The position numbers were made by a program, and so were the translations under genes. The notes below the pieces were generated by a model that was given only the letters and a program-made list of their open reading frames with translations, was not told the origin of the DNA and did no database searches. DNA of 64,000 nucleotides. It comes from an uncultured Anaerococcus sp. GTDB lineage: Bacteria; Bacillota; Clostridia; Tissierellales; Peptoniphilaceae. The stretch covers positions 1-64,000 of the forward strand of contig CALUCE010000011.1 in the NCBI GenBank assembly GCA_943914475.1, written 5' to 3'. Below, in pieces: positions 26,086-34,635 of the stretch (the stretch's first letter is position 1; every line of letters starts with the position of its first letter).

Positions 26086-26376
26086 ATGAAAGATTCAAAA
26101 GTAAAAGATTTTATGGAAAAAATCCACAAAATTTATAATAAAAAAGATATAAACTTATCAGAAAAAACTAAAGAAGAACTTTTAAACCAATACAAAAAAC
26201 TAGACCAAGAAAAAACCAACCTAGCCTATGCAGCCTATGACCTCTATCCTTTAATCAGGGATGATTCTTATGATAACAAAGAAGACGAAGACCTTATGGC
26301 TTTTCTAAAATATTTGGAAAGAAATAAGTGGAAGGCCTACTTCGGTATGGTTTTAGGATCTGCTTTTTCTAAATAA
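26086..26376 (+). CDS. Small hypothetical protein downstream of rpoN
   Basis: A 96-residue, soluble, mostly helical protein rich in Lys, Glu and Asp, ending in WKAYFGMVLGSAFSK. The ATG at 26086 follows GGGAGG and lies 39 bp past rpoN, with the rho-independent terminator directly after, so it is probably co-transcribed with rpoN. I recognise no family. A link to sigma-54 function is possible from position only. Confidence 0.65.
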   Translation: MKDSKVKDFMEKIHKIYNKKDINLSEKTKEELLNQYKKLDQEKTNLAYAAYDLYPLIRDDSYDNKEDEDLMAFLKYLERNKWKAYFGMVLGSAFSK

Positions 26377-26387
26377 GTTCAAATAAA

Positions 26388-26423
26388 AAACCCCACTTTT
26401 TGCATAGCTGAAAGTGGGGTTTA
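26388..26423. terminator. Bidirectional terminator between the rpoN unit and ftsH
   Basis: AAACCCCACTTT pairs with AAAGTGGGGTTT around the loop TTGCATAGCTG, between convergent genes. Confidence 0.92.
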
Positions 26424-26428
26424 GTGTT

Positions 26429-28462
26429 TTATTCTTCAAAGTTTTCATCTCTCGGCTCTTCTGAATCTTCTGAATTATCTATATCTTCAGTAGATTCTTG
26501 GTCAGGAGTCTCTTCTTTTTCCATATCTTCGCTTACTTTTTCTTCTTTTTTGTTTTCTTTTTCTTCATCTGGAGTTAGGTTTTCTACGTCTACATGGGTG
26601 TTTTCCTCATGTTTTGGTTCGATGGATTTTCTATTTAGAATTTCCATGAATTGGTCTCCAGTGATTGTTTCTTCTTTTAACAAGAAGTCTGAAATTTCAT
26701 GAAGTTTATCTAGGTTATCCTTTAATATTTCTATAGCTCTCATATGGGCTTGAGAAATAATATAGGCTACCTTATCGTCTATCCTATTTCCAGTTCCTGG
26801 TGAAACTATTAGATTTCTTTGTCCACCTAGGTACCTACCTTGGATTTGTTCAAGTTGCATGAAGTCAAAGTCATCATCCATACCATAGATGGTCACCATG
26901 GACCTTGCTATGGCTGTAGCTCTTTCTATATCGTTAGATGCTCCTGTGGTCTTGGTGTTAAAGATTAACTCTTCTGCACTCCTACCACCTGCTAGAGTAA
27001 CTATCTCATTAAAGAGCTCTTGCTTGGTCATGATATATTTTTCATCTTCATCAACTGACATGGTATAGCCTAAGGCTCCAGATGTTCTTGGTATAATAGT
27101 AATCTTGGTTACTGGGGTCTTGTGGGATTGGATAGCTGTAGTAAGAGCATGTCCTACTTCGTGGTAGGCAATAATCTTCTTTTGGTCGTCTGAAATAACT
27201 GCGTTTTTCTTTTGTTGACCAGCTATTACTGTTTCTATGGATTCTTCCAAGTCTTCTTGGGAAAGCTTGTTTCTTCCTTCTCTTACAGCTCTTAGGGCAC
27301 CCTCGTTTACTATATTTGCTAGGTCTGCTCCTGAAGTACCTGCTGTTCTCTTGGCTATTTCTCCGTAATCTATGTCATCTTCTTTCTTGACGCTTCTAGC
27401 GTGAACCTTTAGGATATCTTCTCTTCCCTTGATATCAGGAAGTTCTACCCTAACTTGCCTATCAAAACGTCCAGGTCTGGTAAGGGCTGGGTCTAGGATT
27501 TCTGGTCTGTTGGTTGCTGCAAGTAGTACTACTCCTTCTGTAGCATCAAAACCATCCATCTCGTTTAGAAGTTGGTTTAGGGTTTGTTCACGTTCGTCAT
27601 TTCCTGAATAACCTGAAACATCCCTTTTCTTACCAATAGCGTCAATCTCGTCTATAAATACTATACATGGAGCTTTTTCCTTGGCTTGCTTAAACAAGTC
27701 TCTTACCTTACTTGCTCCAAGTCCTACAAACATTTCAACAAATTCTGATCCTGAAATAATAAAGAATGGAACATTGGCTTCTCCTGCTACTGCTTTAGCA
27801 AGTAGGGTCTTACCTGTTCCTGGAGGGCCTACCAAAAGTATACCCTTTGGCAAGATTGCTCCTATATCCTTGTATTTTCTTGGTCTGTGTAAAAAGTCTA
27901 CAACTTCACTTAAAGATTCCTTAGCTTCTTCTTGGCCAGCAACATCCTTGAAAGACTTACCAGTCTTGTTTTCTACATAGACCTTGGCGTTTGACTTTCC
28001 AAAGCTCATGAAGTCGCCTCCACGGCCACCCATGGTCTTGGTTAGAGACCTTGATGCAAAGTAGAAAATTATCCAAAGGAAGAGCAGTGGTAGGATTGAT
28101 GTGATAAAGATTGATAACCATGGGTTCATCCTAGTTTCTATTTCCTTACCAAATTTTAGCTTACCATCGGCCTTTCTCTTTTCCAATAGTCTTTCTGTAA
28201 GTTGATCATCCTTCCAAAGACCAGTTTTGTAGATTTTTTCCTTACCCTTTTCTTCAACCTTGAAGGTATATTGGTATTGGTCTTCGCTTATGGATGTGAT
28301 CTCATCTTTTTCTAGCATATCTATGAACTCAGAATATGAAACTTCTTCTGGTTCTTGCTCATTTGCTATAGGACTTGCTACATATTTTATAATTGCAAAA
28401 AGAACTATGGCTATGATCCAATAGTATATTAAAGGCTTTTTCTTTTTACCTTTTTGTGACAT
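26429..28462 (-). CDS. ftsH: ATP-dependent zinc metalloprotease FtsH
   Basis: A 677-residue membrane AAA+ protease. Two N-terminal membrane helices (about 10-28 and 115-135) flank an extracellular domain. The AAA module follows, with Walker A GPPGTGKT (212-219), Walker [10 protein letters not shown] and the second region of homology [19 protein letters not shown]. The zinc site is HEVGH (434-438). The last 60 residues are a very acidic, low-complexity tail rich in Glu, Asp and Lys. The ATG at 28462 lies one base past the stop of the MarR gene, with AGGAG inside that gene's end; a GTG four codons earlier is possible. FtsH degrades misassembled membrane proteins and short-lived regulators. Confidence 0.95.
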   Translation of the reverse strand: MSQKGKKKKPLIYYWIIAIVLFAIIKYVASPIANEQEPEEVSYSEFIDMLEKDEITSISEDQYQYTFKVEEKGKEKIYKTGLWKDDQLTERLLEKRKADGKLKFGKEIETRMNPWLSIFITSILPLLFLWIIFYFASRSLTKTMGGRGGDFMSFGKSNAKVYVENKTGKSFKDVAGQEEAKESLSEVVDFLHRPRKYKDIGAILPKGILLVGPPGTGKTLLAKAVAGEANVPFFIISGSEFVEMFVGLGASKVRDLFKQAKEKAPCIVFIDEIDAIGKKRDVSGYSGNDEREQTLNQLLNEMDGFDATEGVVLLAATNRPEILDPALTRPGRFDRQVRVELPDIKGREDILKVHARSVKKEDDIDYGEIAKRTAGTSGADLANIVNEGALRAVREGRNKLSQEDLEESIETVIAGQQKKNAVISDDQKKIIAYHEVGHALTTAIQSHKTPVTKITIIPRTSGALGYTMSVDEDEKYIMTKQELFNEIVTLAGGRSAEELIFNTKTTGASNDIERATAIARSMVTIYGMDDDFDFMQLEQIQGRYLGGQRNLIVSPGTGNRIDDKVAYIISQAHMRAIEILKDNLDKLHEISDFLLKEETITGDQFMEILNRKSIEPKHEENTHVDVENLTPDEEKENKKEEKVSEDMEKEETPDQESTEDIDNSEDSEEPRDENFEE

Positions 28463-28463
28463 T

Positions 28464-28934
28464 TTACAATCCACTCCTTGAGATATAATTATCAAGTAAT
28501 TTATCTAATTCTTTAAGTTCGCTTATTATAGTTTGAAGGTTAATGTTAATATTATCATCTGGCATTTCAGTTCTTATTTCAGAGAAATAATCTCCAATTT
28601 TCTTAGCTGCCATCTTACCTTGGTCTGTTAGTTCTACGTTTACTACTCTTTCGTCTTCATCTGATCTAACCCTAGATACAAAACCTTGTTTTTCTAATTT
28701 TTTACAAATGTTAGAAATATTACCACCAGTTACTCCTATAGTCTTTCCTAGACTACCTATACTCATAGGTTCATCAGCTGATGATAAGGCTATAATCATC
28801 TTTAATTGAAGGGCGGTTATACCTAGCTCCTGTGATGTTTCTTGTAGTAAAAGGTCAATCTTACGAGAAATTTCTCTAATCATTGAGAATATCGAATTGT
28901 TAAATTCAAAAAAATCTATGTGTCTTTTAGCCAT
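28464..28934 (-). CDS. MarR-family transcriptional regulator
   Basis: A 156-residue winged-helix regulator. The central domain has the HTH MSIGSLGKTIGVTGGNISNICKKLEKQGFV, followed by the wing with the family's DERVVNVELTDQGK. Helices at both ends would form the dimer. The ATG follows AGGAGG. It is the first gene of a pair with ftsH, separated by one base, suggesting that it controls ftsH expression as well as its own. The ligand is unknown. The 296 bp upstream (28935-29230) are AT-rich, with a parS site at their far end and no ORF. Confidence 0.88.
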   Translation of the reverse strand: MAKRHIDFFEFNNSIFSMIREISRKIDLLLQETSQELGITALQLKMIIALSSADEPMSIGSLGKTIGVTGGNISNICKKLEKQGFVSRVRSDEDERVVNVELTDQGKMAAKKIGDYFSEIRTEMPDDNININLQTIISELKELDKLLDNYISRSGL

Positions 28935-29212
28935 ATTAGCCTCCTTATTTTATTTATTATTTATGTCTGACTATTGATACTTTCATTAAAGAACAAAATC
29001 TCTAACTAATAATTATTTTACAAATAAAACTATTTTTTTCAACCTATTTTCTAAAAAAGATTTGTTTTTAAATTATTAAATAATCCTTTCTTCAAAGTTT
29101 TTTACCCATAACTTATTAATATTTATCTAGGGTTAAAAGTCTTTTCTTACTAATACTTTTATTTGCAAAACTAATTTTCAAACTAGCTTACTTTGTAAAA
29201 CATTATCTAAAT

Positions 29213-29228
29213 TGTTTCACGTGAAACT
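29213..29228. promoter_or_regulatory. parS site 1
   Basis: TGTTTCACGTGAAACT matches the universal parS TGTTNCACGTGAAACA at 15 of 16 positions, with the fully symmetric CACGTG centre. It lies 3 bp from the end of trxB. Confidence 0.88.
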
Positions 29229-29230
29229 TT

Positions 29231-30100
29231 TTACTTTTGCTTTTTATCTAAAGCATATATATACTTTACAGCATTCAATGCTGCTACTTGTCCTTGCCCA
29301 ACTGCCTTAGAAATTTGATAGGGATCTCCAGTTATATCTCCAGCTGCAAATAGTCCCTTTAGGTTGGTTTCCATATCCTTATTTACTATAACATGAACTC
29401 CATCAGTTTTTAAAGAAGGTACTAGTCTTTCTGCCTTGGATGAGTCTTTTATTATAAAGAAACCATCTGCAAAAATTTCTCGGCCATCATCCAAAACTAA
29501 GGACTGAGCTCTATTCTCTCCCTTAAATTCTAAAGGCTTGGCTCCTTCTATCACTTCTATATTATTTCCTAGGTCAATTCCTTTTTTGTATAGGTTCACA
29601 AAGACAAGCTCTCCTACTATCTCTGCAGTAAACTTTGCCTCTTCTATGGACTCTTCATTGTAGCCTAAGACTACAACCTTTTTTTGCTTATATAAGGCTG
29701 CATCACAGGTTGCACAATAACTTAGACCCTTGGCAAAAAACTTATCTTCGTTTTTTATATCCTTATTAATAACTCTTCCTGTTGCTAGGATACAAGTTTT
29801 AGCTTCTATAAAGTCGTGGTTTTCATCTTCTATGGCAAAGTAGGATCCCATAGCATAGACCTGGCTAACTTTCTTATCATGTTTTTCATAGTCATAAAGA
29901 TTTGCCTGGTCCTTAAACTTTTGGTTTAGGTCTGCTCCAGAGATATCTTCAAAGCCTAGGTAGTTTTTTATGGAAGAAGTTTTTTCTAAGCTTTTAGAAT
30001 CATCTCCAAAAACTATAACTGTTTTATTTCTAACCCCTGCATTTACTAGGGCAGAAAGGCCTGCCGGCCCCTGACCTATGATTGCTATATCGTATCTCAT
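29231..30100 (-). CDS. Thioredoxin reductase-like flavoprotein lacking NADPH motifs
   Basis: A 289-residue flavoprotein, shorter than the usual 305-320. The FAD-binding GQGPAGLSA (9-17), the redox pair Cys129-Ala-Thr-Cys132 and the C-terminal FAD motif AAGDITGDPYQISKAVGQG are intact. In the second nucleotide domain, however, the GxGxxA loop reads LGYNEES (145-151) and the HRRxxxR motif is absent (VNLYKKG). This is the pattern reported for ferredoxin-dependent or otherwise NADPH-independent flavin thioredoxin reductases. Its ATG shares a base with the stop of trxA, so the pair is co-translated, and the thioredoxin is its obvious partner. The electron donor is inference. Confidence 0.85.
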   Translation of the reverse strand: MRYDIAIIGQGPAGLSALVNAGVRNKTVIVFGDDSKSLEKTSSIKNYLGFEDISGADLNQKFKDQANLYDYEKHDKKVSQVYAMGSYFAIEDENHDFIEAKTCILATGRVINKDIKNEDKFFAKGLSYCATCDAALYKQKKVVVLGYNEESIEEAKFTAEIVGELVFVNLYKKGIDLGNNIEVIEGAKPLEFKGENRAQSLVLDDGREIFADGFFIIKDSSKAERLVPSLKTDGVHVIVNKDMETNLKGLFAAGDITGDPYQISKAVGQGQVAALNAVKYIYALDKKQK

Positions 30101-30408
30101 TACTTGAGTTTAGATACTTTTTCTTCGATAACTTCTTTTGCTTGGAAGCCTACCATAGTTTCTTTTAGTACTCCATCTTTAAATAGCATAAGGAATGGAA
30201 CTGCATTTACATTGTATCTGCTTGCAATTTCTGGCTCCTTATCTATATCTATTCCATAGATTGGAAAGTCTACTTCTCCAGCAAGCTCTTCTAGGACTGG
30301 CTCTTGCATCTTGCAAGGTCCACACCATACTGCAGAAAAGTCTACTAGAACAAGACCTTCAGCATCTAAAACTGATTCTTTAAAATTACTATTGTTTAAT
30401 TCTTTCAT
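30100..30408 (-). CDS. trxA: Thioredoxin
   Basis: A 102-residue single-domain thioredoxin with active site WCGPC (28-32), the FSAVW strand before it and the cis-proline in NAVPFLMLF. The ATG follows AAGGAG. It is the first gene of a two-gene operon with the flavoprotein reductase. It reduces disulfides in proteins such as ribonucleotide reductase, whose alpha subunit ends in a CDSC pair. Confidence 0.95.
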   Translation of the reverse strand: MKELNNSNFKESVLDAEGLVLVDFSAVWCGPCKMQEPVLEELAGEVDFPIYGIDIDKEPEIASRYNVNAVPFLMLFKDGVLKETMVGFQAKEVIEEKVSKLK

Positions 30409-30453
30409 TTCAAACTCCTTTAAGATCTTCTAATTAAAGAAATTATACCTTTT

Positions 30454-31050
30454 TTAATTTTGTTCAACAAGACCTCTAACGTCTGTAATTGGTAGGGTAA
30501 AGATTATTCCTGTGGAAGCTTCATTAAAATTCATTTTTTCATAAATAGCATCCTTGATCTTTTCTACCTTATCATTGGCAACAACCATTAAAATAATATC
30601 TTTTTCAGGTTCTACGGTCATATTCATGAGTATGGATTCTTGCAAGACTCCTGCTCCTCTCCCGTGCATTACTGTGGCTCCATTGGCCCCATTAGCTTGG
30701 GCAATTTCTATAACCTTGTCTCCCTCGTGCCTGTCTACTATAACATATAGGGCTTGGTATTTCATAGTATCTTCTCCTTTATAATCGAAATCTACAGTAA
30801 AGGCTATATTCTGCTCACTTGTTCCTTGTTTTAGGTCAAGCTTATCTAGGATGTTTTCCCCTTCTTTTTCATCGATTAGGGCTCTTACTATTTCTTTTCT
30901 TTTTTTGTTCATCTTTAAGAGGGATAAGATTTCTCCATCTTCTATAGCCATACCATAAACACAGGTGATATAGGATCCGCCCAGATCCTTTAACTTATTC
31001 ATTTTTTTTGAACCATAGTTTCTTGGCAAAATCAGTGTTAGTAGTTTCAT
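30454..31050 (-). CDS. P-II-like regulatory protein paired with DUF1538
   Basis: A 198-residue protein whose C-terminal half carries P-II-type motifs: an ANGATVMHGRGAG loop (like GGTxxHGRG in GlnK-like proteins) and the closing strand GIIFTLPIT. The N-terminal half looks like a second, more diverged ferredoxin-like domain, so the protein may be a tandem P-II. The canonical uridylylated T-loop tyrosine is not evident. Its ATG overlaps the stop of the DUF1538 membrane gene (ATGA), so the two are translated together. Signal and target are unknown; regulation of the partner transporter is the natural inference. Confidence 0.78.
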   Translation of the reverse strand: MKLLTLILPRNYGSKKMNKLKDLGGSYITCVYGMAIEDGEILSLLKMNKKRKEIVRALIDEKEGENILDKLDLKQGTSEQNIAFTVDFDYKGEDTMKYQALYVIVDRHEGDKVIEIAQANGANGATVMHGRGAGVLQESILMNMTVEPEKDIILMVVANDKVEKIKDAIYEKMNFNEASTGIIFTLPITDVRGLVEQN

Positions 31051-32435
31051 TTTTTACTCCTTCTTACATATAAGCTTCCTAGAATCATTATTGTAATTAT
31101 AGGAATCATACAAACAAAGGCTATAACTCCAAAACCATCTCTTATATTTCCTGCTACTCCCTGGCAAAAGGCTAGGATAAAGGTTGCTGTCATTGGTCCT
31201 GAAGCTACTCCACCAGAGTCAAAGGCTATACCCACAAAGATTTGTGGAACAATTCTTGATAGACTAAGTGAAATTATCAAGGATGGAACAACCAACATCC
31301 ACAACTTAAAATTTTCATTTTTAAGCTTAAACATGGCAAACATTACAGCCATGGCTACTCCTAGGGATAGGGAAATTAGGATTGATCTTTGGTTGATAGA
31401 ACCACCTGTAACATCTTCCACCTGACTGCTTAAGACCTGAACAGCAGGCTCTGCAAGAACTACCAAAAGTCCCAAGATAAAACCTATTAGGGGAAGTATG
31501 GTTGAATCTGTATAATTTTCTCCCATCTTATAGGCCAAGTCCATAAAGCCTCCCTCTACTGATGCAAGAAAAATAAGTAGACCTATAAAGGTATAGACAA
31601 AACCAATAACTATCTTATCTAGTCTCTTTTTTTCCTTAAAGACAAAAATATTCATAATTATAAATACTGTCATTATAGGAATAAGGGCAAAAAGTGTTGA
31701 CTGGAGGGCTGAAACAAAGGGATTTGTAGCTACTTGGCTAGCCCCTTCCATATTAGTATCCTTGATAAATAAACTTAGGATAAGGCCTGCAAGGACAGGT
31801 CCTGATGAGGCGATACCTACTAGTCCAAAAGAGTCCTTCTCTCCTTTTTGCTCTCCTTTTAACTTTGAAACACCCAGTCCCAAGGAAATTATAAAGGGCG
31901 TAGTCATGGCTCCTGTTGTAGCTCCAGATGCATCAAAGGCTATAGAATGGCCAAACTCATCTGTAAATATTATTAGGGCAGAGACTACAGAATAGACTGC
32001 TATCATAAACTTTGACATATTAATTTCTTTAAAAATCCTATAAAGGCCCAAAGAAATCATTAGACCCACACCCAGGGATATGATTATAACTATAAATCTT
32101 GGGTCCATGGCTGCTGTTTGGGATATCTGATTAGCAAGTATTAGTAGGTCAGGCTCTGCTATAGATATTGTAAAGCCTATAAACATACCAAAGCTAATTA
32201 CAGATATAATTCTTTTTCTTCTTCCTATAAAATCTCCCATCATCATACCGATTTTTGATATGGAAAGATCTATACCCATAAGAAAGACAGAAAGTCCTAT
32301 GATAACCCCCAAACAGGCTAATAGAAATTTAAAGATGGTATAAGAATCTACTGGCCTAAAAATATTTAGTATTATAACCAGGACAGCTATAGGTAAAACA
32401 GCCTTAATATTCTGCTTTAATCCTTCTCTAAAAAT
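31047..32435 (-). CDS. DUF1538 family membrane protein; start codon non-canonical or frameshifted
   Basis: A polytopic protein of about 460 residues with two related halves (each with a DPRFIVI-like or PEPAVQVL-like loop and a GVASGPMTA / GATTGAMTT motif). The first standard start in frame is TTG at 32312, but family-like sequence (REGLKQNIKAVLPIAVLV) continues upstream to about 32430 and the frame stays open to 32477 with no ATG, GTG or TTG. An ATT at 32435 or 32438 lies just after GGGGTGAT, close to the SD consensus. Alternatively, an ATG at about 32481 would join if one A were removed from an A7 tract. The end given assumes an ATT start. It probably works as a transporter controlled by the coupled P-II protein. 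Confidence 0.75.
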   Translation of the reverse strand: MFREGLKQNIKAVLPIAVLVIILNIFRPVDSYTIFKFLLACLGVIIGLSVFLMGIDLSISKIGMMMGDFIGRRKRIISVISFGMFIGFTISIAEPDLLILANQISQTAAMDPRFIVIIISLGVGLMISLGLYRIFKEINMSKFMIAVYSVVSALIIFTDEFGHSIAFDASGATTGAMTTPFIISLGLGVSKLKGEQKGEKDSFGLVGIASSGPVLAGLILSLFIKDTNMEGASQVATNPFVSALQSTLFALIPIMTVFIIMNIFVFKEKKRLDKIVIGFVYTFIGLLIFLASVEGGFMDLAYKMGENYTDSTILPLIGFILGLLVVLAEPAVQVLSSQVEDVTGGSINQRSILISLSLGVAMAVMFAMFKLKNENFKLWMLVVPSLIISLSLSRIVPQIFVGIAFDSGGVASGPMTATFILAFCQGVAGNIRDGFGVIAFVCMIPIITIMILGSLYVRRSKK

Positions 32436-32489
32436 AATATCACCCCATTTCTTTTTTTCTTTGATATTTATTATTTATACCCATTTTTT

Positions 32490-32521
32490 AAAAATAAAAA
32501 AGAGATAGCCTAAACTATCTC
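32490..32521 (-). terminator. Terminator of pta
   Basis: GAGATAG (32502-32508) pairs with CTATCTC (32515-32521), followed by a T-rich run on the minus strand. Confidence 0.85.
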
Positions 32522-32535
32522 CTTCGGTATTAGTC

Positions 32536-33528
32536 TTAGTTTCTAACTTGGTTAGCTGTAAGAATAGCTAGCTTGTAAACATCTTCTTCGTTACAACCTC
32601 TGGAAAGGTCGTTTACTGGTTTGTTTAAACCTTGAAGTATTGGTCCTAAAGCTTCAAAGTTACCAAGTCTTTGACCTATCTTATAACCAATGTTTGCTGC
32701 TTGAAGGTCTGGGAAGATAAATACTCTTGCCTTACCTGCAACTTCTGATTCTGGATATTTTTGTTTTGCAACTTCTGGAATCAAAGCAGCATCAAATTGC
32801 ATTTCACCATCAATAAGTAGGTCTGGATCCATTTCTTTAGCAAGCTTGGTTGCAAGAGCTACCTTGTGAGCAAGTGGTGATTTAGCTGATCCCTTGGTTG
32901 AGAATGAAAGCATAGCAACTACTGGATCGATACCAAATTCTTCTGCTGTTTTTGATGATTCAACAGCAACTTCTGCAAGCTCGTTTGCTTCAAGAGTGAT
33001 GTTTATAGCTGTATCTGCAAAGAGATATTTTTGTCCGTCTGGTCCTAACATAATCATTACACCTGAAACTCTCTTAACGCCAGGTCTTGTTTTGATTAGT
33101 TGTAGGGCTGGTCTTACAGTATCACCTGTTGGGTTAACTGCACCAGATACCATACCATCTGCTCTATTTGTTTGGATTAACATTGTTCCAAAATAGTTTG
33201 GATCTGTTTTTAATAAGTATTCACCATCTTCTCTGGTGTTTTTACCTTTTCTTAATTCAACATATTTATCAACTAGTTCATCAAGTAATTCTGATTCCCT
33301 AGGGTTAATTATTTGTAAACCTTCAATGTCAATTTCTTCTTTTTCGGCAAGTTCTTTGATAGCTTTTTCATCACCAAGAACGATTGGTACTATTAAACCA
33401 TCTTTTTGGTGTCTAGCTACTGCTCTAAGAACTCTTTTGTCTTCTCCTTCTGGAAATACTATCGTACGGTTTTTACCTTTAATATTTTCGATAGCTAATT
33501 CCATTACGCCTAATACTGACTCTGCCAT
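32536..33528 (-). CDS. pta: Phosphate acetyltransferase
   Basis: A 330-residue single-domain Pta (clostridial length, without the DRTGG domain of long enterobacterial forms). It begins with VFPEGEDKRVLRAV and contains TGDTVRPALQLI, the SFSTKGSAKSP motif and the C-terminal NIGYKIGQRLG. It converts acetyl-CoA (often propionyl-CoA as well) and phosphate to the acyl-phosphate. The ATG follows TAGGAGG. It stands alone with its own terminator; no ackA is in the window. It would take the acyl-CoA made by NifJ on to ATP synthesis. Confidence 0.95.
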   Translation of the reverse strand: MAESVLGVMELAIENIKGKNRTIVFPEGEDKRVLRAVARHQKDGLIVPIVLGDEKAIKELAEKEEIDIEGLQIINPRESELLDELVDKYVELRKGKNTREDGEYLLKTDPNYFGTMLIQTNRADGMVSGAVNPTGDTVRPALQLIKTRPGVKRVSGVMIMLGPDGQKYLFADTAINITLEANELAEVAVESSKTAEEFGIDPVVAMLSFSTKGSAKSPLAHKVALATKLAKEMDPDLLIDGEMQFDAALIPEVAKQKYPESEVAGKARVFIFPDLQAANIGYKIGQRLGNFEALGPILQGLNKPVNDLSRGCNEEDVYKLAILTANQVRN

Positions 33529-33592
33529 TGTTTCCTCCTAATTTTTTTAATCTATAAACATTATCATTATACTCTTGTATAAAATTTATGCA

Positions 33593-34066
33593 TCAATTTT
33601 TTGCCTTATTTAGACAATCTTTTTCATTTTTTGATAGAATTGTCTTACTTTCGCCCCTTACTACCTCTTTTAAGTAAATATTTGACCCATCTTGAGAGTA
33701 AAGATTAGTCAAGATAACTCCGTTGTGGTAGGAGTCTAATAGGCAGAGAGAAAAGGAAAGGGAGTTGGTTTGACCCTCAAAGGCATCATAATGAACCACA
33801 GCCATCTTGCTTACAGCTCCCATGGAGGTATCCTTGGTGTCCATGGACCTTTGGTATATGTTTCTTAGTTGTTTGTTTGATGATTCTATCTGATCATTTA
33901 GGCTTAGAATCAACTCTTCCATATTTACATCTGGGTTGGTTCCCCTTAAGAGATGGTCATACCTTCTTTTTTGTCTTTTAAGCTTGTGGTTTAGGCTTAC
34001 TATCATTGATAATTCAACAATTACTAGGACTGCTAGTATACCTAATCCTATATATATACCTATCAT
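33593..34066 (-). CDS. DUF4446 family protein
   Basis: A 157-residue protein with one N-terminal membrane helix (about 2-24), a short basic coiled segment and a compact C-terminal domain containing AVVHYDAFEGQTNSLSFSLCLLD, the hallmark of DUF4446. The family is typical of Firmicutes and often lies just downstream of parB. Its ATG overlaps the stop of the cyclodeaminase-like gene, so it ends the cinA-parA-parB operon. Function unknown; the location suggests a cell-cycle or envelope role. Confidence 0.85.
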   Translation of the reverse strand: MIGIYIGLGILAVLVIVELSMIVSLNHKLKRQKRRYDHLLRGTNPDVNMEELILSLNDQIESSNKQLRNIYQRSMDTKDTSMGAVSKMAVVHYDAFEGQTNSLSFSLCLLDSYHNGVILTNLYSQDGSNIYLKEVVRGESKTILSKNEKDCLNKAKN

Positions 34067-34635
34067 TTATTCCTTCCTTTTATTATTTCTAGATTTTTTT
34101 CAAAAAGTTTTTCGCATTTTTCTACTATTGTATCTTTGTCAAAATCATAGTCTATCTGCTTTTGGTTTATTTCTATGTTTATTATAGAAGAAAAAACTGC
34201 TTCCTTTATTAGCCTTATCCCTATTTCTCCATCGGATATGGTATCCATCTTCCCATTTTTTAGGATAAATCCTGCCAGATCCATTGCCTCAAAAGATAGA
34301 TCTATGGTCTCTCTTGGTGGTCCTATGGCAGCTAGTGTTTTCTCTTCTATTACTTTTTTAGACTGGCCACTTTTGTAGGCATCTATTAAAGAATTGACCC
34401 TGTCTATATCTTCTTGCATGACTTCTTCAAGTCTTTTTGAAATTTTAAGAAGCTTGGCTCTTATTTTTACAGCTTCTTTTTCAAGGTCTGGGTCTTCATA
34501 CTTCTTCTTATCCATCATAAAAAGAAGGTTTATACCCAGATTAGCAATAAGACTTACCAGGGCTCCTCCACCAGGATTAGCATTTTTCTTCCTGGTTTGC
34601 TCTATCAGGTGGCCAAGAGTAAAATCAATCATCAT
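34063..34635 (-). CDS. Cyclodeaminase/cyclohydrolase (FTCD_C) family protein
   Basis: A 190-residue all-helical protein of the formiminotransferase-cyclodeaminase C-terminal family. The signature NPGGGALVSLIANLG lies near residue 20, and GPPRETIDLSFEA follows. Stand-alone members release ammonia from formiminotetrahydrofolate or hydrolyse methenyl-THF; the exact reaction here is uncertain. Its ATG (or a second ATG one codon later) overlaps the end of parB by about 10 nt, and DUF4446 follows with a 4-nt overlap. No other histidine-degradation or folate gene is near. Confidence 0.82.
   Translation of the reverse strand: MMIDFTLGHLIEQTRKKNANPGGGALVSLIANLGINLLFMMDKKKYEDPDLEKEAVKIRAKLLKISKRLEEVMQEDIDRVNSLIDAYKSGQSKKVIEEKTLAAIGPPRETIDLSFEAMDLAGFILKNGKMDTISDGEIGIRLIKEAVFSSIINIEINQKQIDYDFDKDTIVEKCEKLFEKNLEIIKGRNK

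Noticed and set aside
32312..32314. TTG at 32312 as the true DUF1538 start
   Set aside because: No SD precedes it, and family-like coding sequence continues upstream in the same frame.
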